From IMG/VR virus record IMGVR_UViG_3300050821_002136, positions 1-64,000 of that record: 64,000 nucleotides of DNA; one strand, 5' to 3'. Shown here in pieces: positions 55,093-63,171 of the stretch. Each line of letters starts with the position of its first letter. Position 1 is the stretch's first letter. Under the pieces are notes generated by a model. It did no database searches, was not told the origin of the DNA, and saw nothing but the letters and a program-made list of their open reading frames with translations. A program made the translations under genes and the position numbers. Source of the DNA: a virus.

Positions 55093-55722
55093 ATGGGATA
55101 TAAAGACCCAGAAAAGAGGCTCTCGGACGCCAAACGACGGAGCAAACTTAGGTACAAGGAAAAGAAGGACGAAATCTTGGCCAAAGCCAAAGAAGACTAC
55201 GCCTCAAACCCTGAGTTTAAAGAGAAGGCCAAACAAAGAGCAGCTAAGTACTACAAAGAGAATCCAGACAAAGTCAAAGAATCCGCCATGAAAAGCCATG
55301 AAAATAACCGAGAGCAAAAGAAGATTGATGCGAGACGCAATCGTCTTTGGAGATTTTTTAGGCTTACTCCAGAGGACTACGAAAGTATAAAAAAGTACCA
55401 AGAAGAGCACTTCTTGTTTAGGTGTCTTATAGGTAAAGACAAAAAAAGAAATGCCGTTGAACATCGACACAAAGACGGATTGGTACGAGGTTTAATGGCA
55501 GTAATACTGAACAGGGCTTATGGGATAATAGAAAGGCTGTATCCAAATAACACCTCAGAAGTGCTTAGAGCCCTTGCTGAATTCCATGACAACCCGCCTG
55601 CAACGTCAGCCTTGGGGTCTCCTAGGTACGGTATATTGGGAATATCAAGGTCCAAGAAAAAGATGATTTACGGCTCCCCAGATGGCCCAATCACAGCTCC
55701 GAAGAAAGTGAGAACAAAGTGA
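55093..55722 (+). CDS. Recombination endonuclease VII-like protein
   Basis: The 209-residue protein starts with Lys/Glu-rich repeats (KYYKENPDKVKESAMKSHEN) typical of basic leader arms. The His-Me core is FLFRCLIGKDKKRNAVEHRH near 115, then KDGLVRGLM and LNRAYGIIERL. These are endonuclease VII family features, which resolve DNA junctions. The CxxC zinc pairs of T4 endonuclease VII are missing, so it may be a reduced mobile version. Confidence 0.78.
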   Translation: MGYKDPEKRLSDAKRRSKLRYKEKKDEILAKAKEDYASNPEFKEKAKQRAAKYYKENPDKVKESAMKSHENNREQKKIDARRNRLWRFFRLTPEDYESIKKYQEEHFLFRCLIGKDKKRNAVEHRHKDGLVRGLMAVILNRAYGIIERLYPNNTSEVLRALAEFHDNPPATSALGSPRYGILGISRSKKKMIYGSPDGPITAPKKVRTK

Positions 55723-56123
55723 GCGAAAACAAAGTCGAAGCACAGCTCTACCAGGACACGTTCCTGAATGTCATGGCACTTTACACGGCACTCAAGGGCC
55801 AGCCATCCCGAGGTGTACGCCGAGCTGAACTCAAGCAAGGTGAGGTGACCCCGGAAGCAATTGACTTCCTCGCGGACGTAGAGATCAAAGCTAAGCGCAC
55901 CCTGTCATCTTACGATTACACAAGGCTCATGAATCTTGCGGGTCTAGACAGATACCAAGAAGCCCCCATAGATCTGCAGAACGAACTTGGTCAGGTTTTC
56001 TTGGAACATTCCCTCAACTATGACGGGGACTACCGAGTACTCTACTACCGTGCCAAGAACGCTCGAATGCAAGACCGAGAAGAACCACAGCAGTTTCCCG
56101 AGGAGACAGAATACAATGACTGA
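55719..56123 (+). CDS. Hypothetical 134-residue protein
   Basis: It starts at GTG (55719) overlapping the previous stop. Mostly helical, with a FLEHSLNYDGDYRVLYYR segment near 92 and an acidic Gln/Glu tail. Its end overlaps the next gene by 8 bases. Confidence 0.6.
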   Translation: MSENKVEAQLYQDTFLNVMALYTALKGQPSRGVRRAELKQGEVTPEAIDFLADVEIKAKRTLSSYDYTRLMNLAGLDRYQEAPIDLQNELGQVFLEHSLNYDGDYRVLYYRAKNARMQDREEPQQFPEETEYND

Positions 56124-56694
56124 GGAGATTAACAATGGAAACGATATTCAATCATCCGATAACGTCCGTAGTGCTTCTAGTGATAGTGCTGACGTTCATT
56201 CTGAGAGTTCTAGAGTTGATGAACAAAAGCTTCGACTAGACTCAGCTCTGCCACACCCAGCAGACGTTCCTGCGGAGGCCGTAACGAGGACTATAGAAGA
56301 CGCGGACCTGGGGGCATCTAAGCCAGTCCCTGTAGCCAAGCCAGAACCTAAGCACACTGTAGAGCACGCCATTGTCAAGGCATGCGGACACAGCATTGAC
56401 CTGAGGCATCCACCTACGCAAGCGAACTGTGAAGATTGCTGGACTGCATTCTTTACACTGGCTGTGGATACTCCGAGCATCCATAAGATCCTCGTGGAGC
56501 AAGGACGGACGGGATTGGAACGTATGGTAGGGAAGAAGTTCGTGAAACACTTTGGCAAGTTCCTCCAAAACCGACTCAATGCTTTTACTCCTGAGGAAAT
56601 AGCTAAAGTGGAACCAACCATAGAAGGCAGCATCATGAGCGTCAAGGAGGAAATAAATGCAGTATCCAATCTACAAACTTCTCAAGAACGATAA
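56116..56694 (+). CDS. Hypothetical 192-residue protein
   Basis: The N-terminal 80 residues are a disordered, acidic Ser/Asp/Val-rich linker. The C-terminal domain contains KACGHSIDLRHPP near 92 and CEDCWTAFF near 111, a possible His/Cys metal site, and then helices. No known family is assigned. The next gene starts inside it. Confidence 0.6.
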   Translation: MTEEINNGNDIQSSDNVRSASSDSADVHSESSRVDEQKLRLDSALPHPADVPAEAVTRTIEDADLGASKPVPVAKPEPKHTVEHAIVKACGHSIDLRHPPTQANCEDCWTAFFTLAVDTPSIHKILVEQGRTGLERMVGKKFVKHFGKFLQNRLNAFTPEEIAKVEPTIEGSIMSVKEEINAVSNLQTSQER

Positions 56695-56812
56695 CCTGAA
56701 ACTATGGGACGGTCCTTCGCTCTCTAAGGAGCAAGCGGAGACGCTGTTGAAGCAGAGACAGGCAGAGAACCCTAAGGCAAAGTTTCTCATCATCAGAATG
56801 AAGGAGAGCTAA
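56657..56812 (+). CDS. Small protein of 51 residues before recA
   Basis: The ATG at 56657 (MQYPIYKLLKNDNLKLWDGP) follows AAGGAGG. The helix KEQAETLLKQRQAENPKAKF is followed by a short strand. The TAA overlaps the recA ATG, so the two are coupled. Confidence 0.65.
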   Translation: MQYPIYKLLKNDNLKLWDGPSLSKEQAETLLKQRQAENPKAKFLIIRMKES

Positions 56813-57900
56813 TGGCGTTTGGAAAAAAGAAAGAGGAGCAGAAGGCTCCTAAGGTGGTGGTCACAGCTCCGACTAGCGATGTTGAGAAGTTCAAATCATT
56901 GTTTGCTGTGTCCAAAGCTCTGGATGCCAAGCATGAGACGAGCAATTCCTTGATGCGCTTGGGGGCCAAGAACATCATACGCATCCCTAGCATCAGCACC
57001 AAGTTGCCCACTGTGGATTACGACATGCTAGGCTGCGGTGGTGTACCTAGAGGCAGAGTAGTTGAGATCTTCGGACCTGAATCCTCCGGGAAAACTACAT
57101 GGTGCTTATGGCTTGCTGCACAGGCTCAGGCTCAGGGTGATGTAGTTGTTTATATTGACGCAGAACATGCACTAGACATAGGCTATGCTCAGCAGCTAGG
57201 CGTAAATGTGGACAACGTACTTATTAGCCAGCCCAACAGCGGAGAGCAAGCCTTGCAAGTTGCCGATGCAGTTGTGGAATCAAAATGTGCAGGACTAATT
57301 ATCGTGGATTCAGTAGCAGCTCTCGTACCTGAGGCTGAGTTGGCAGGAGACATTGGAGATGCGCATGTTGGCCTACAAGCCCGTATGATGTCGCAAGCTC
57401 TGCGTATACTCACAGCCAAGGCAGACGTAAACAAAGTAACGGTAGTCTTCATCAATCAAATACGCGAGAAGATCGGTGTCATGTTTGGCAACCCTGAGAC
57501 AACGACGGGAGGTAGGGCACTGAAGTTTTACTCTAGCATTCGAATTGACATACGCCGTAAGGAAGAGATCAAGCAAGGGACGGAACTGGTAGGCCACACG
57601 ATTCGCCTAAAGGCAGTCAAGAATAAAGTGGGCACACCTCTCAGGGAGACCATGATTGACCTGTACTACCCTGGCACTAGCTTTACCCCGGGCTTTGATC
57701 ACATTGGAGACCTGATCACCTTTGCTTCTAAACGGGGCCTGTTCGAGATGTCTGGATCGTGGTATAATCTCAATGGTGAGAGACTAGCCAACGGCTTAGC
57801 GAATCTTAAGGAACGCCTGCGAGAGGACGACGCAATCCTCTTACATCTACGCAAGAAAATCGAGAAGTTATCCGAGGCAGATACTGAGGTGAAAATATGA
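56812..57900 (+). CDS. recA: RecA-like recombinase
   Basis: This 362-residue protein has Walker A GPESSGKTT (88-96), YIDAEHALD near 117, Walker B LIIVDSVAALVPEAEL near 164, and loop-2 TTGGRALKFYSS near 229. It is similar in length to bacterial RecA. It promotes strand exchange in phage recombination-dependent replication. A 20-residue basic linker precedes the core, and the C-terminal acidic tail is short. Confidence 0.95.
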   Translation: MAFGKKKEEQKAPKVVVTAPTSDVEKFKSLFAVSKALDAKHETSNSLMRLGAKNIIRIPSISTKLPTVDYDMLGCGGVPRGRVVEIFGPESSGKTTWCLWLAAQAQAQGDVVVYIDAEHALDIGYAQQLGVNVDNVLISQPNSGEQALQVADAVVESKCAGLIIVDSVAALVPEAELAGDIGDAHVGLQARMMSQALRILTAKADVNKVTVVFINQIREKIGVMFGNPETTTGGRALKFYSSIRIDIRRKEEIKQGTELVGHTIRLKAVKNKVGTPLRETMIDLYYPGTSFTPGFDHIGDLITFASKRGLFEMSGSWYNLNGERLANGLANLKERLREDDAILLHLRKKIEKLSEADTEVKI

Positions 57901-58160
57901 AAAACATCTACGAAGGTGAGTACGAAGGGTACTCCGACAAAGCCAATGACATAGAGAATAGACTTCGTCCCATCATCGACCAAATGTTGAATGAATTATG
58001 GGACGAGGGATACTCACTGCGGCAGGCTTCTCACCTCATGCAGGAACTCATCTCCATCACAGCAGTTGAGAAGATCATACGCAGAAACACAAAAAGGAGA
58101 ACAGCGCCTTCCATCAAGAAGAATGAACATTTCTATGTTCCCGGGGAGCTAGAGTCGTGA
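57897..58160 (+). CDS. Hypothetical 87-residue protein
   Basis: It starts MKNIYEGEYEGYSDKANDIE in an ATGA overlap with recA. Mainly helical with a basic middle (IIRRNTKRRTAP). The next gene begins at its stop. Confidence 0.6.
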   Translation: MKNIYEGEYEGYSDKANDIENRLRPIIDQMLNELWDEGYSLRQASHLMQELISITAVEKIIRRNTKRRTAPSIKKNEHFYVPGELES

Positions 58161-58690
58161 AGCCTATAGGCAGCGCCATCAGGACATACACTGGAGTGCT
58201 ATTTGACTTTGTATGTCCTGAGAAATCTCCTATCAGTATAGAAGATATTTCTCATTCATTAAGTCTTTTATGTAGATTCGCTGGGCACTGCAAGAAGTTC
58301 TACAGCGTGGCTGAGCACTCCGTACGTGTCAGTGAAATAGTCCCTCCCGAGCACGCCTTATGGGGACTGATGCACGATGCTGGAGAAGCCTACTGCGTTG
58401 ATGTACCTCGGCCGCTCAAGCACATGGCCGGTATGGAGTCATATCGTGCCCATGAAAAGCGTGTAATGGCCGCGATATGCGCATGGTTCCACATGGACCC
58501 AACTGAGCCCCCTGAGGTGAAGACTGCAGACACCATCATGCTAGTCACTGAGCAACGTGACTTGCTGAAAAACTCTCATCCAGACTTTGCCAATATCACA
58601 CCTCGGTGCGAGGTCATTGAACCGTGGACATCAAGGAAAGCTGAACAGAAGTTCCTTAACAGGTTCTACGAACTAACCGAAGAAAAATAA
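58157..58690 (+). CDS. HD-domain phosphohydrolase (YfbR-like)
   Basis: It starts at GTG (58157) overlapping the previous TGA. H33 (ISHSLS), H54 (VAEHSVRV), H73-D74 (LMHDAGEAY) and a later Asp in KTADTIMLV form the HD metal site. The 177-residue length matches 5'-deoxynucleotidase-type proteins, so it probably trims nucleotides and shapes the dNTP pool. It goes with the ribonucleotide reductase and MazG-like genes. Confidence 0.88.
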   Translation: MKPIGSAIRTYTGVLFDFVCPEKSPISIEDISHSLSLLCRFAGHCKKFYSVAEHSVRVSEIVPPEHALWGLMHDAGEAYCVDVPRPLKHMAGMESYRAHEKRVMAAICAWFHMDPTEPPEVKTADTIMLVTEQRDLLKNSHPDFANITPRCEVIEPWTSRKAEQKFLNRFYELTEEK

Positions 58691-58705
58691 ATCCAAGGAG
58701 ATCCG

Positions 58706-58882
58706 ATGTATGCCGAATACTACGCAGGAAACGCAAGTGAAGACTGGGAACTCTCAATCACCTTCTACCCCACAGAAGACTGGGCGTACACGGCCTACAT
58801 CACAGGGCTCCCGGTTTTCTACTGGGACGAAAAAAGACAAGCGTGGGAGCAGCAAGTACGCCCAGAAGTCCCGAGGGAATAA
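58706..58882 (+). CDS. Small acidic protein sharing its start region
   Basis: The first ATG after the AAGGAG site gives a 58-residue protein beginning MYAEYYAGNASEDWELSITF, continuing with YPTEDWAYTAYITG. The composition looks native. The gene at 58,710 starts four bases later in another frame from the same ribosome site. Confidence 0.6.
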   Translation: MYAEYYAGNASEDWELSITFYPTEDWAYTAYITGLPVFYWDEKRQAWEQQVRPEVPRE

Positions 58883-59162
58883 ATTCGTAAATTTAGTACG
58901 AAAGCCCCAGGGTCCCGTCAACACGTACACGAGTGTGTGCTGCTCTGTACCTGCTACTAAGACTCCATGCATTGCTGTCAGCAAGAAGGACGCACTGGTA
59001 CAGGGCTTAGGGAAGTTCCGCTGCTCCGCGTGCAAGAAGAGGTGTAAGGTCACTGTGAGCAAGTTCAAGGCTCCCGAGTCATTAACGAAGGATGGCTGGA
59101 AGCCCAGTGACGAAGTAAAACCCGGAGAAGAAGTGATTGCGGAGGTCAACAGTGCTGGCTAA
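58710..59162 (+). CDS. Zinc-ribbon protein with disordered N-terminus
   Basis: The 150-residue frame starts MPNTTQETQVKTGNSQSPST. The first 65 residues are basic, Ser/Thr-rich and disordered. The C-terminal part has CCSVPATKTPCIAV near 77 and LGKFRCSACKKRCKVTV near 99, a solid zinc ribbon. An internal GTG start near 58,934 could give only the ribbon. The first 173 bases overlap the gene at 58,706 in a different frame. Confidence 0.6.
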   Translation: MPNTTQETQVKTGNSQSPSTPQKTGRTRPTSQGSRFSTGTKKDKRGSSKYAQKSRGNKFVNLVRKPQGPVNTYTSVCCSVPATKTPCIAVSKKDALVQGLGKFRCSACKKRCKVTVSKFKAPESLTKDGWKPSDEVKPGEEVIAEVNSAG

Positions 59163-59385
59163 GATCCACCTGAAAACTGCCTGCGGTTGTACTAGGGTGT
59201 TCTTCCAACCTGTAGACACTGTACCCAGGCAAGTGCATATACCGCTACGTGCCACAGATGTAACCTACCCTTTCGGTGGCCCTTTAAAATCGGTTTACGA
59301 CAAACGTGCTTTCTCTGTGGTGGAAGGACTGTGGAAATCTACTCGTCGTATTGAACTATGGTGTGAGGAGATTGTCAATGTCTAA
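59152..59385 (+). CDS. Hypothetical 77-residue protein
   Basis: GTG at 59152 follows GGAGG. It begins MLAKIHLKTACGCTRVFFQP and is beta-rich. The Cys pair CGC is near residue 11. The next gene overlaps its end. Confidence 0.65.
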   Translation: MLAKIHLKTACGCTRVFFQPVDTVPRQVHIPLRATDVTYPFGGPLKSVYDKRAFSVVEGLWKSTRRIELWCEEIVNV

Positions 59386-59524
59386 AAATGATAAGGAATA
59401 TTGGGTAGGAGTACTGTGCATTGTCTTCTCCCTTGTGTTTGCAACGAGCAATTCTTGGCTGGCTTTAAGCTTTGCTGTTCTGGCTGTTGTAATTCTAGGA
59501 AATTTGCTGAGGAGGATTTTGTGA
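59378..59524 (+). CDS. Two-span membrane protein, 48 residues
   Basis: It begins MSKNDKEYWVGVLCIVFSLV and has two hydrophobic segments separated by TSNSW. The ATG follows GTGAGGAG. It may belong with the lysis genes downstream. Confidence 0.6.
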   Translation: MSKNDKEYWVGVLCIVFSLVFATSNSWLALSFAVLAVVILGNLLRRIL

Positions 59525-59916
59525 GAAGGACCGTAGAAAATCTCGTAATATGGCTCAGCATTCTCGTCCTAGCTTTATTCCTAGCAGTTGCTTTCATGGT
59601 CTCTTTAGGGCATGCCTCGACTACTAAGGCACGACCAAACTCCCTAGGGGCTCCTCAGTTTTTTGACAACCCATACACGTACCTCTTCGGACTCCCTATC
59701 GAAGGCAAGTACGTGGACGGCAACCTCAACCTCAGAGTGCAGCCCTATGCTACTGCTGAGTTGTTTGATGAGTCAGTGCTGTTTTGTGGGGACGTGTCCG
59801 TAGCGTTCGAAGGCAAGAAGGGTCCGCTCGTGATCACATACCGTACACAGGCAGGACGCATGGTCCAAGGTATTGGATGCCATGAACTCCTGAGTGTCTT
59901 CGAGGTGAAACCATGA
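59521..59916 (+). CDS. Membrane-anchored or exported protein, 131 residues
   Basis: GTG at 59521 follows GAGGAGG. A hydrophobic N-terminal segment (about 9-30: VIWLSILVLALFLAVAFMV) precedes a domain with two Cys (LFCGDV and GIGCHE) likely joined by a disulfide outside the cytoplasm. The function is unknown. Confidence 0.65.
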   Translation: MRRTVENLVIWLSILVLALFLAVAFMVSLGHASTTKARPNSLGAPQFFDNPYTYLFGLPIEGKYVDGNLNLRVQPYATAELFDESVLFCGDVSVAFEGKKGPLVITYRTQAGRMVQGIGCHELLSVFEVKP

Positions 59917-59958
59917 GCCCGTCCGTGAGAAGGAAAAAAATTTTCGGAGGAGATTCAC

Positions 59959-60399
59959 ATGGCAATTGACAACATCATCGACCAACTCAAAAGAGACGAA
60001 GGCCTACGCTTAGACGTTTACATGGACACCGTGGGCAAGCGCACCATCGGCTACGGCCACAACCTTGACGCCAACCCTATACCCGCATTGGTGACTCCTA
60101 TCAACGAGACTCTAGCGAGTCAAATCCTAGGTGTAGACGTAGAGCGCATCTCTAGATTCCTCGTGTCTCAGCTGCCTTGGGTAGTAAGCCTAGACGATGC
60201 GCGTCTTGGCGTCATGCAGAATATGAGCTTCAACCTGGGAGTCCCGGGACTATTGCAGTTCCACCATGACTTGGCAGATACGCAGGCCGGTAACTACGAG
60301 CAGGCCGCTGCTGATATGAAAGCATCCAAGTGGTATACTGAAGTTGGAGACCGAGCTGTACGCTTGGTTGAACAAATGAGGAGCGGAATATGGCAGTAA
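59959..60399 (+). CDS. Endolysin, T4-type lysozyme (GH24)
   Basis: The catalytic pattern E14-x8-D23-x5-T29 is complete (DEGLRLDVYMDTVGKRTIGY). GYGHNLD follows. The 146-residue length is slightly short for the family. The enzyme cuts the glycan chains of peptidoglycan to release progeny. No signal peptide is present, so a holin is needed; a candidate is 275 bases downstream at 60,674. Confidence 0.92.
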   Translation: MAIDNIIDQLKRDEGLRLDVYMDTVGKRTIGYGHNLDANPIPALVTPINETLASQILGVDVERISRFLVSQLPWVVSLDDARLGVMQNMSFNLGVPGLLQFHHDLADTQAGNYEQAAADMKASKWYTEVGDRAVRLVEQMRSGIWQ

Positions 60400-60677
60400 G
60401 CACATGGTGGAAGGTAAACAAGTATGCGGTGGAAATCACTCCCGTAGGGGTAGTAAAAGAGACAGAAAAGTTTATCACCCTTGCTCCTACAGTGTGGTTT
60501 AAAAGAGAAATGCGTGTTGCCAAGTCTAACGAGTATTTCCCTACATTTGCTGCAGCACGTACATATCTTTTGGAACACTTTTCTAGGAACATGGAAAGTG
60601 CTAGACAGCAAATAACCACTTACAAGAAGTATTGGGACAAAGTCTTCCTGATGGAACCTCCTAAGGATACAAAATGA
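60390..60677 (+). CDS. Hypothetical 95-residue protein
   Basis: It begins MAVSTWWKVNKYAVEITPVG, overlapping the lysozyme stop. A beta-rich start is followed by a helix (AAARTYLLEHFSRNMESARQ). The layout resembles small DUF proteins seen throughout phages. Confidence 0.6.
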   Translation: MAVSTWWKVNKYAVEITPVGVVKETEKFITLAPTVWFKREMRVAKSNEYFPTFAAARTYLLEHFSRNMESARQQITTYKKYWDKVFLMEPPKDTK

Positions 60678-60820
60678 ACTGGGGGAAATTGGCAGCTATG
60701 GGAGGCCTTGGATGGGGCTTAGCAACGTCCTTGGGTTACCTTGTCTACGGAGATTGGCGCAAAGCTTTGTACTTTTTCCTAGGAGCTGCAATTACTGCGG
60801 TCGTTATATGGCTGCTGTGA
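60674..60820 (+). CDS. Candidate holin, 48 residues
   Basis: It begins MNWGKLAAMGGLGWGLATSL with a second hydrophobic segment (LYFFLGAAITAVVIWLL), separated by a short basic loop. Two spans and the position after lysozyme fit a class II holin, but no family match can be seen. Confidence 0.5.
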   Translation: MNWGKLAAMGGLGWGLATSLGYLVYGDWRKALYFFLGAAITAVVIWLL

Positions 60821-60833
60821 GAAAGGAAAACCC

Positions 60834-61127
60834 ATGCTAGACGGAGAGAAGATCAATCACGCACTCAAGACGGGTACCATGGATGACATGGGCACACGCA
60901 TGGAGCACCTAACACAGCTCTATGAGCTTTGGAAGACTGGGCTGGATGTCATAGAACGCTTCGATAAGAACAGTCCTTTCTACGAAGAAAGGAAGCAAGA
61001 ACTTGAAAGTGCCTTGAAGTTGCTGGCTTATCATTTTGAGAAGGACTACTCAGAAAATTCCTACAGGCAAGCGGTAGATACCCTTCCTGCAAACGCAGAG
61101 GACTTCAAGGACCCGGAGAAATCATAA
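60834..61127 (+). CDS. Hypothetical 97-residue helical protein
   Basis: It begins MLDGEKINHALKTGTMDDMG after AGAAAGGAAAA and is helical and acidic. It ends in the TAATG start of the AAA+ gene, so it may be an adaptor or partner of that protein; this is inference. Confidence 0.6.
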   Translation: MLDGEKINHALKTGTMDDMGTRMEHLTQLYELWKTGLDVIERFDKNSPFYEERKQELESALKLLAYHFEKDYSENSYRQAVDTLPANAEDFKDPEKS

Positions 61128-62149
61128 TGAGCACAGCTGGAACGCAGCGCAAACTCGACATCACGCAGAGCAGCAAGCTTTATGCACAACTAGCCAAGGA
61201 CTTCTCAGCTAAGATCGTAGGCCAAGAGGAAGCTACTCAGGCCCTTCTGAATATTGTTGAGTCCCACCAAGCAGGCTTCTCGGATGCCAGCCACCCCGCT
61301 GGCGTAGCTCTGTTCCTCGGTCCAACAGGCACTGGCAAGACGCTAGTGGCTGAGACCCTGGCCGCATCCTTACTTGGTAGCAAGCTCGCCTGCCTGCGTA
61401 TTGACTGCGCTGAGTACCAGCACGGACATGAGATCGCCAAATTAGTGGGATCTCCCCCGGGATACTTGGGCCATCGTGAGACGCACCCGCTGCTGACACA
61501 GGAAGCACTTAACCAGTGGCACACGGACAAGATGAAGCTTTCCATTCTTCTCTTCGACGAGATCGAGAAGGCCAGTGATACGCTCTGGGCTTTGCTACTA
61601 GGCATCCTCGATAATGCTACGGTGACCTTAGGAGACAACCGCAAGGTTAACTTTAGCAATGTGATCATTGTCATGACAAGCAACCTCGGCGCACGTAAGA
61701 TGTCTAGTCGTGACATAGGATTCATGGACCCATCCGAAGAGACTGACAACGCTCGCATGGAGACGCAGGCCAGGAGCGCAGCAAAGAGCAAGTTCTCACC
61801 TGAGTTCATGAATCGTTTGCAGTCCATAGTGGTCTTCAAGACTTTGTCCGAGGAGCAAATTGAGAACATCCTTGAACTTGAATTGAAGGCGCTAGAGTAT
61901 CGCTTGTTCATGGTCAGCAAACCGTTCTTCACCATAGCCGTATCACCTAAAGCCAAACGTACGTTGCTGGCTGAGGGCTACGACAAGGCCTACGGTGCGC
62001 GGTATCTCAAACGCACTATCGAGAGACGCATACAGCAGCCGCTGGCAAGACTAGCAGCCAGTGGGCAAGTAGCAGAGCACGACAAAATCATCATTGATGA
62101 CCTCGGAGACAAGAGCTTCGAGTTCTACGTACAGGGGAGAAACTTATGA
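61127..62149 (+). CDS. Clp-type AAA+ unfoldase (ClpA/ClpB D2-like)
   Basis: The 340-residue protein is a single AAA+ module. Walker A is GPTGTGKT (65-72), the pore loop GSPPGYLG (108-115), Walker B LLFDEIEK (141-148), sensor 1 TSNLG (184-188), an arginine finger in FMNRL (R230), and a small domain YGARYLKRTIERRIQQPLAR near 283. The IGF tripeptide (197-199, in RDIGFMDP) is at the place of the ClpP-docking loop of ClpA. N-domain and first AAA+ ring are absent. It probably unfolds proteins, alone or with host ClpP. Confidence 0.88.
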   Translation: MSTAGTQRKLDITQSSKLYAQLAKDFSAKIVGQEEATQALLNIVESHQAGFSDASHPAGVALFLGPTGTGKTLVAETLAASLLGSKLACLRIDCAEYQHGHEIAKLVGSPPGYLGHRETHPLLTQEALNQWHTDKMKLSILLFDEIEKASDTLWALLLGILDNATVTLGDNRKVNFSNVIIVMTSNLGARKMSSRDIGFMDPSEETDNARMETQARSAAKSKFSPEFMNRLQSIVVFKTLSEEQIENILELELKALEYRLFMVSKPFFTIAVSPKAKRTLLAEGYDKAYGARYLKRTIERRIQQPLARLAASGQVAEHDKIIIDDLGDKSFEFYVQGRNL

Positions 62150-62367
62150 CCAAAAAGAAAATTCTAGGGTACATCGTGTACAGCAGGTTTGGCGTTAAGA
62201 TGCTGGGAGAGTTTAATGTTCTTTGGTTAGACGCCTCGGCTACTCTGTTTAAGAGCAGAGGGAGTGCAAAGGCCGCTATAAAGCGTTCCGAGAAGTACGC
62301 AGCATCACGGTTCTACGGCACAGATGGACCGTGGTTCAACAACGAGATCATGCCAGTCACAAACTAG
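62146..62367 (+). CDS. Hypothetical 73-residue protein
   Basis: It starts MTKKKILGYIVYSRFGVKML in an ATGA overlap with the AAA+ gene. It has a beta hairpin and an Ala/Arg helix (GSAKAAIKRSEKYAASRF), similar in layout to the small tandem proteins at 39,746. It is the last gene of the rightward arm. Confidence 0.65.
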   Translation: MTKKKILGYIVYSRFGVKMLGEFNVLWLDASATLFKSRGSAKAAIKRSEKYAASRFYGTDGPWFNNEIMPVTN

Positions 62368-62376
62368 GCACAAAAA

Positions 62377-62429
62377 AATAGCCCCAAGCATTCACTCAGG
62401 ATCTTCTCTGGGTGGTGCTTGGGGCTATT
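62377..62429 (-). terminator. Terminator between converging operons
   Basis: AATAGCCCCAAGCA (62377-62390) pairs with TGCTTGGGGCTATT (62416-62429) over 14 bp. On the minus strand seven Ts follow; on the + strand the stem itself may still stop rightward transcription. Confidence 0.88.
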
Positions 62430-62442
62430 CGTGTTTCTGGGG

Positions 62443-63162
62443 TTAGATCTTGTGTCCTACGTACGCTCCGGCCGCAAACGCTGCGGCTGTCTTCATGCCG
62501 CCGAGGAACTTCTGCCACTTCGAACGCACGGCCAATTTCTTGAATCCGGCAATGTCGGCCTGGGCCTTTGTATTCAATAGCTTGCATTGATTTAGATCAT
62601 TAGAAAGGCTGAGATTGGTGCCGTTTAAGAGGGAAACCATGGATTTCTCATCAGCAAGATCGGCCGAGGCCTTGTCAAATCCTACCTTAGCTTCCACAGT
62701 AGCCTGTGCCTGGGGCACGCTGAGCGATACTTGTCCCCCCGGGGTAGCCGTGGCCTGCCCGAAGGCTGGGTTCTTGCTGTAGGCCGTCGTTACCGCTCTG
62801 GCAACCGTCTCAGCTGTGGCGTCTGGAAGCAATCCTGCCTGGACCTCCTTGGGAAGGGGCTCAGCATTCCTGTGGGCTATCTGAGCCTCCAAGGAAGCAA
62901 TCTGAGTGGCCTGCGCGGCACGCTCTGCGTCATGTGCGCTCAGCTGATCCATGAAGACCTTGCGGTCCTGATTGTACTGAGCATCCTTGACTTCCTGACG
63001 TGCAAGCTGAGCATCAAACGCTTTGACTCCGAGGTATCCACCGAAGCCCATGAGAACCAAGAGAAGAACTAGGGTCCCCACTAGCGCATAGGAAAAGCTA
63101 AGGTGCCTATGCGCGAGTACTGAGACCTCGCTCTGTACTGCTGTGGTAACACTGTCTGCCAT
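62443..63162 (-). CDS. Membrane coiled-coil protein, 239 residues
   Basis: An N-terminal membrane span (about 26-50: LVGTLVLLLVLMGFGGYLGV) is followed by a long coiled coil with an AHDAERAAQATQIASLEAQI segment, a Pro/Gly linker and a C-terminal Ala/Gly-rich segment (MKTAAAFAAGAYVGHK). The layout resembles an i-spanin or membrane tether. Lysis function is possible, but no partner o-spanin is visible. Confidence 0.6.
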   Translation of the reverse strand: MADSVTTAVQSEVSVLAHRHLSFSYALVGTLVLLLVLMGFGGYLGVKAFDAQLARQEVKDAQYNQDRKVFMDQLSAHDAERAAQATQIASLEAQIAHRNAEPLPKEVQAGLLPDATAETVARAVTTAYSKNPAFGQATATPGGQVSLSVPQAQATVEAKVGFDKASADLADEKSMVSLLNGTNLSLSNDLNQCKLLNTKAQADIAGFKKLAVRSKWQKFLGGMKTAAAFAAGAYVGHKI

Positions 63163-63171
63163 GAGTCTCCT

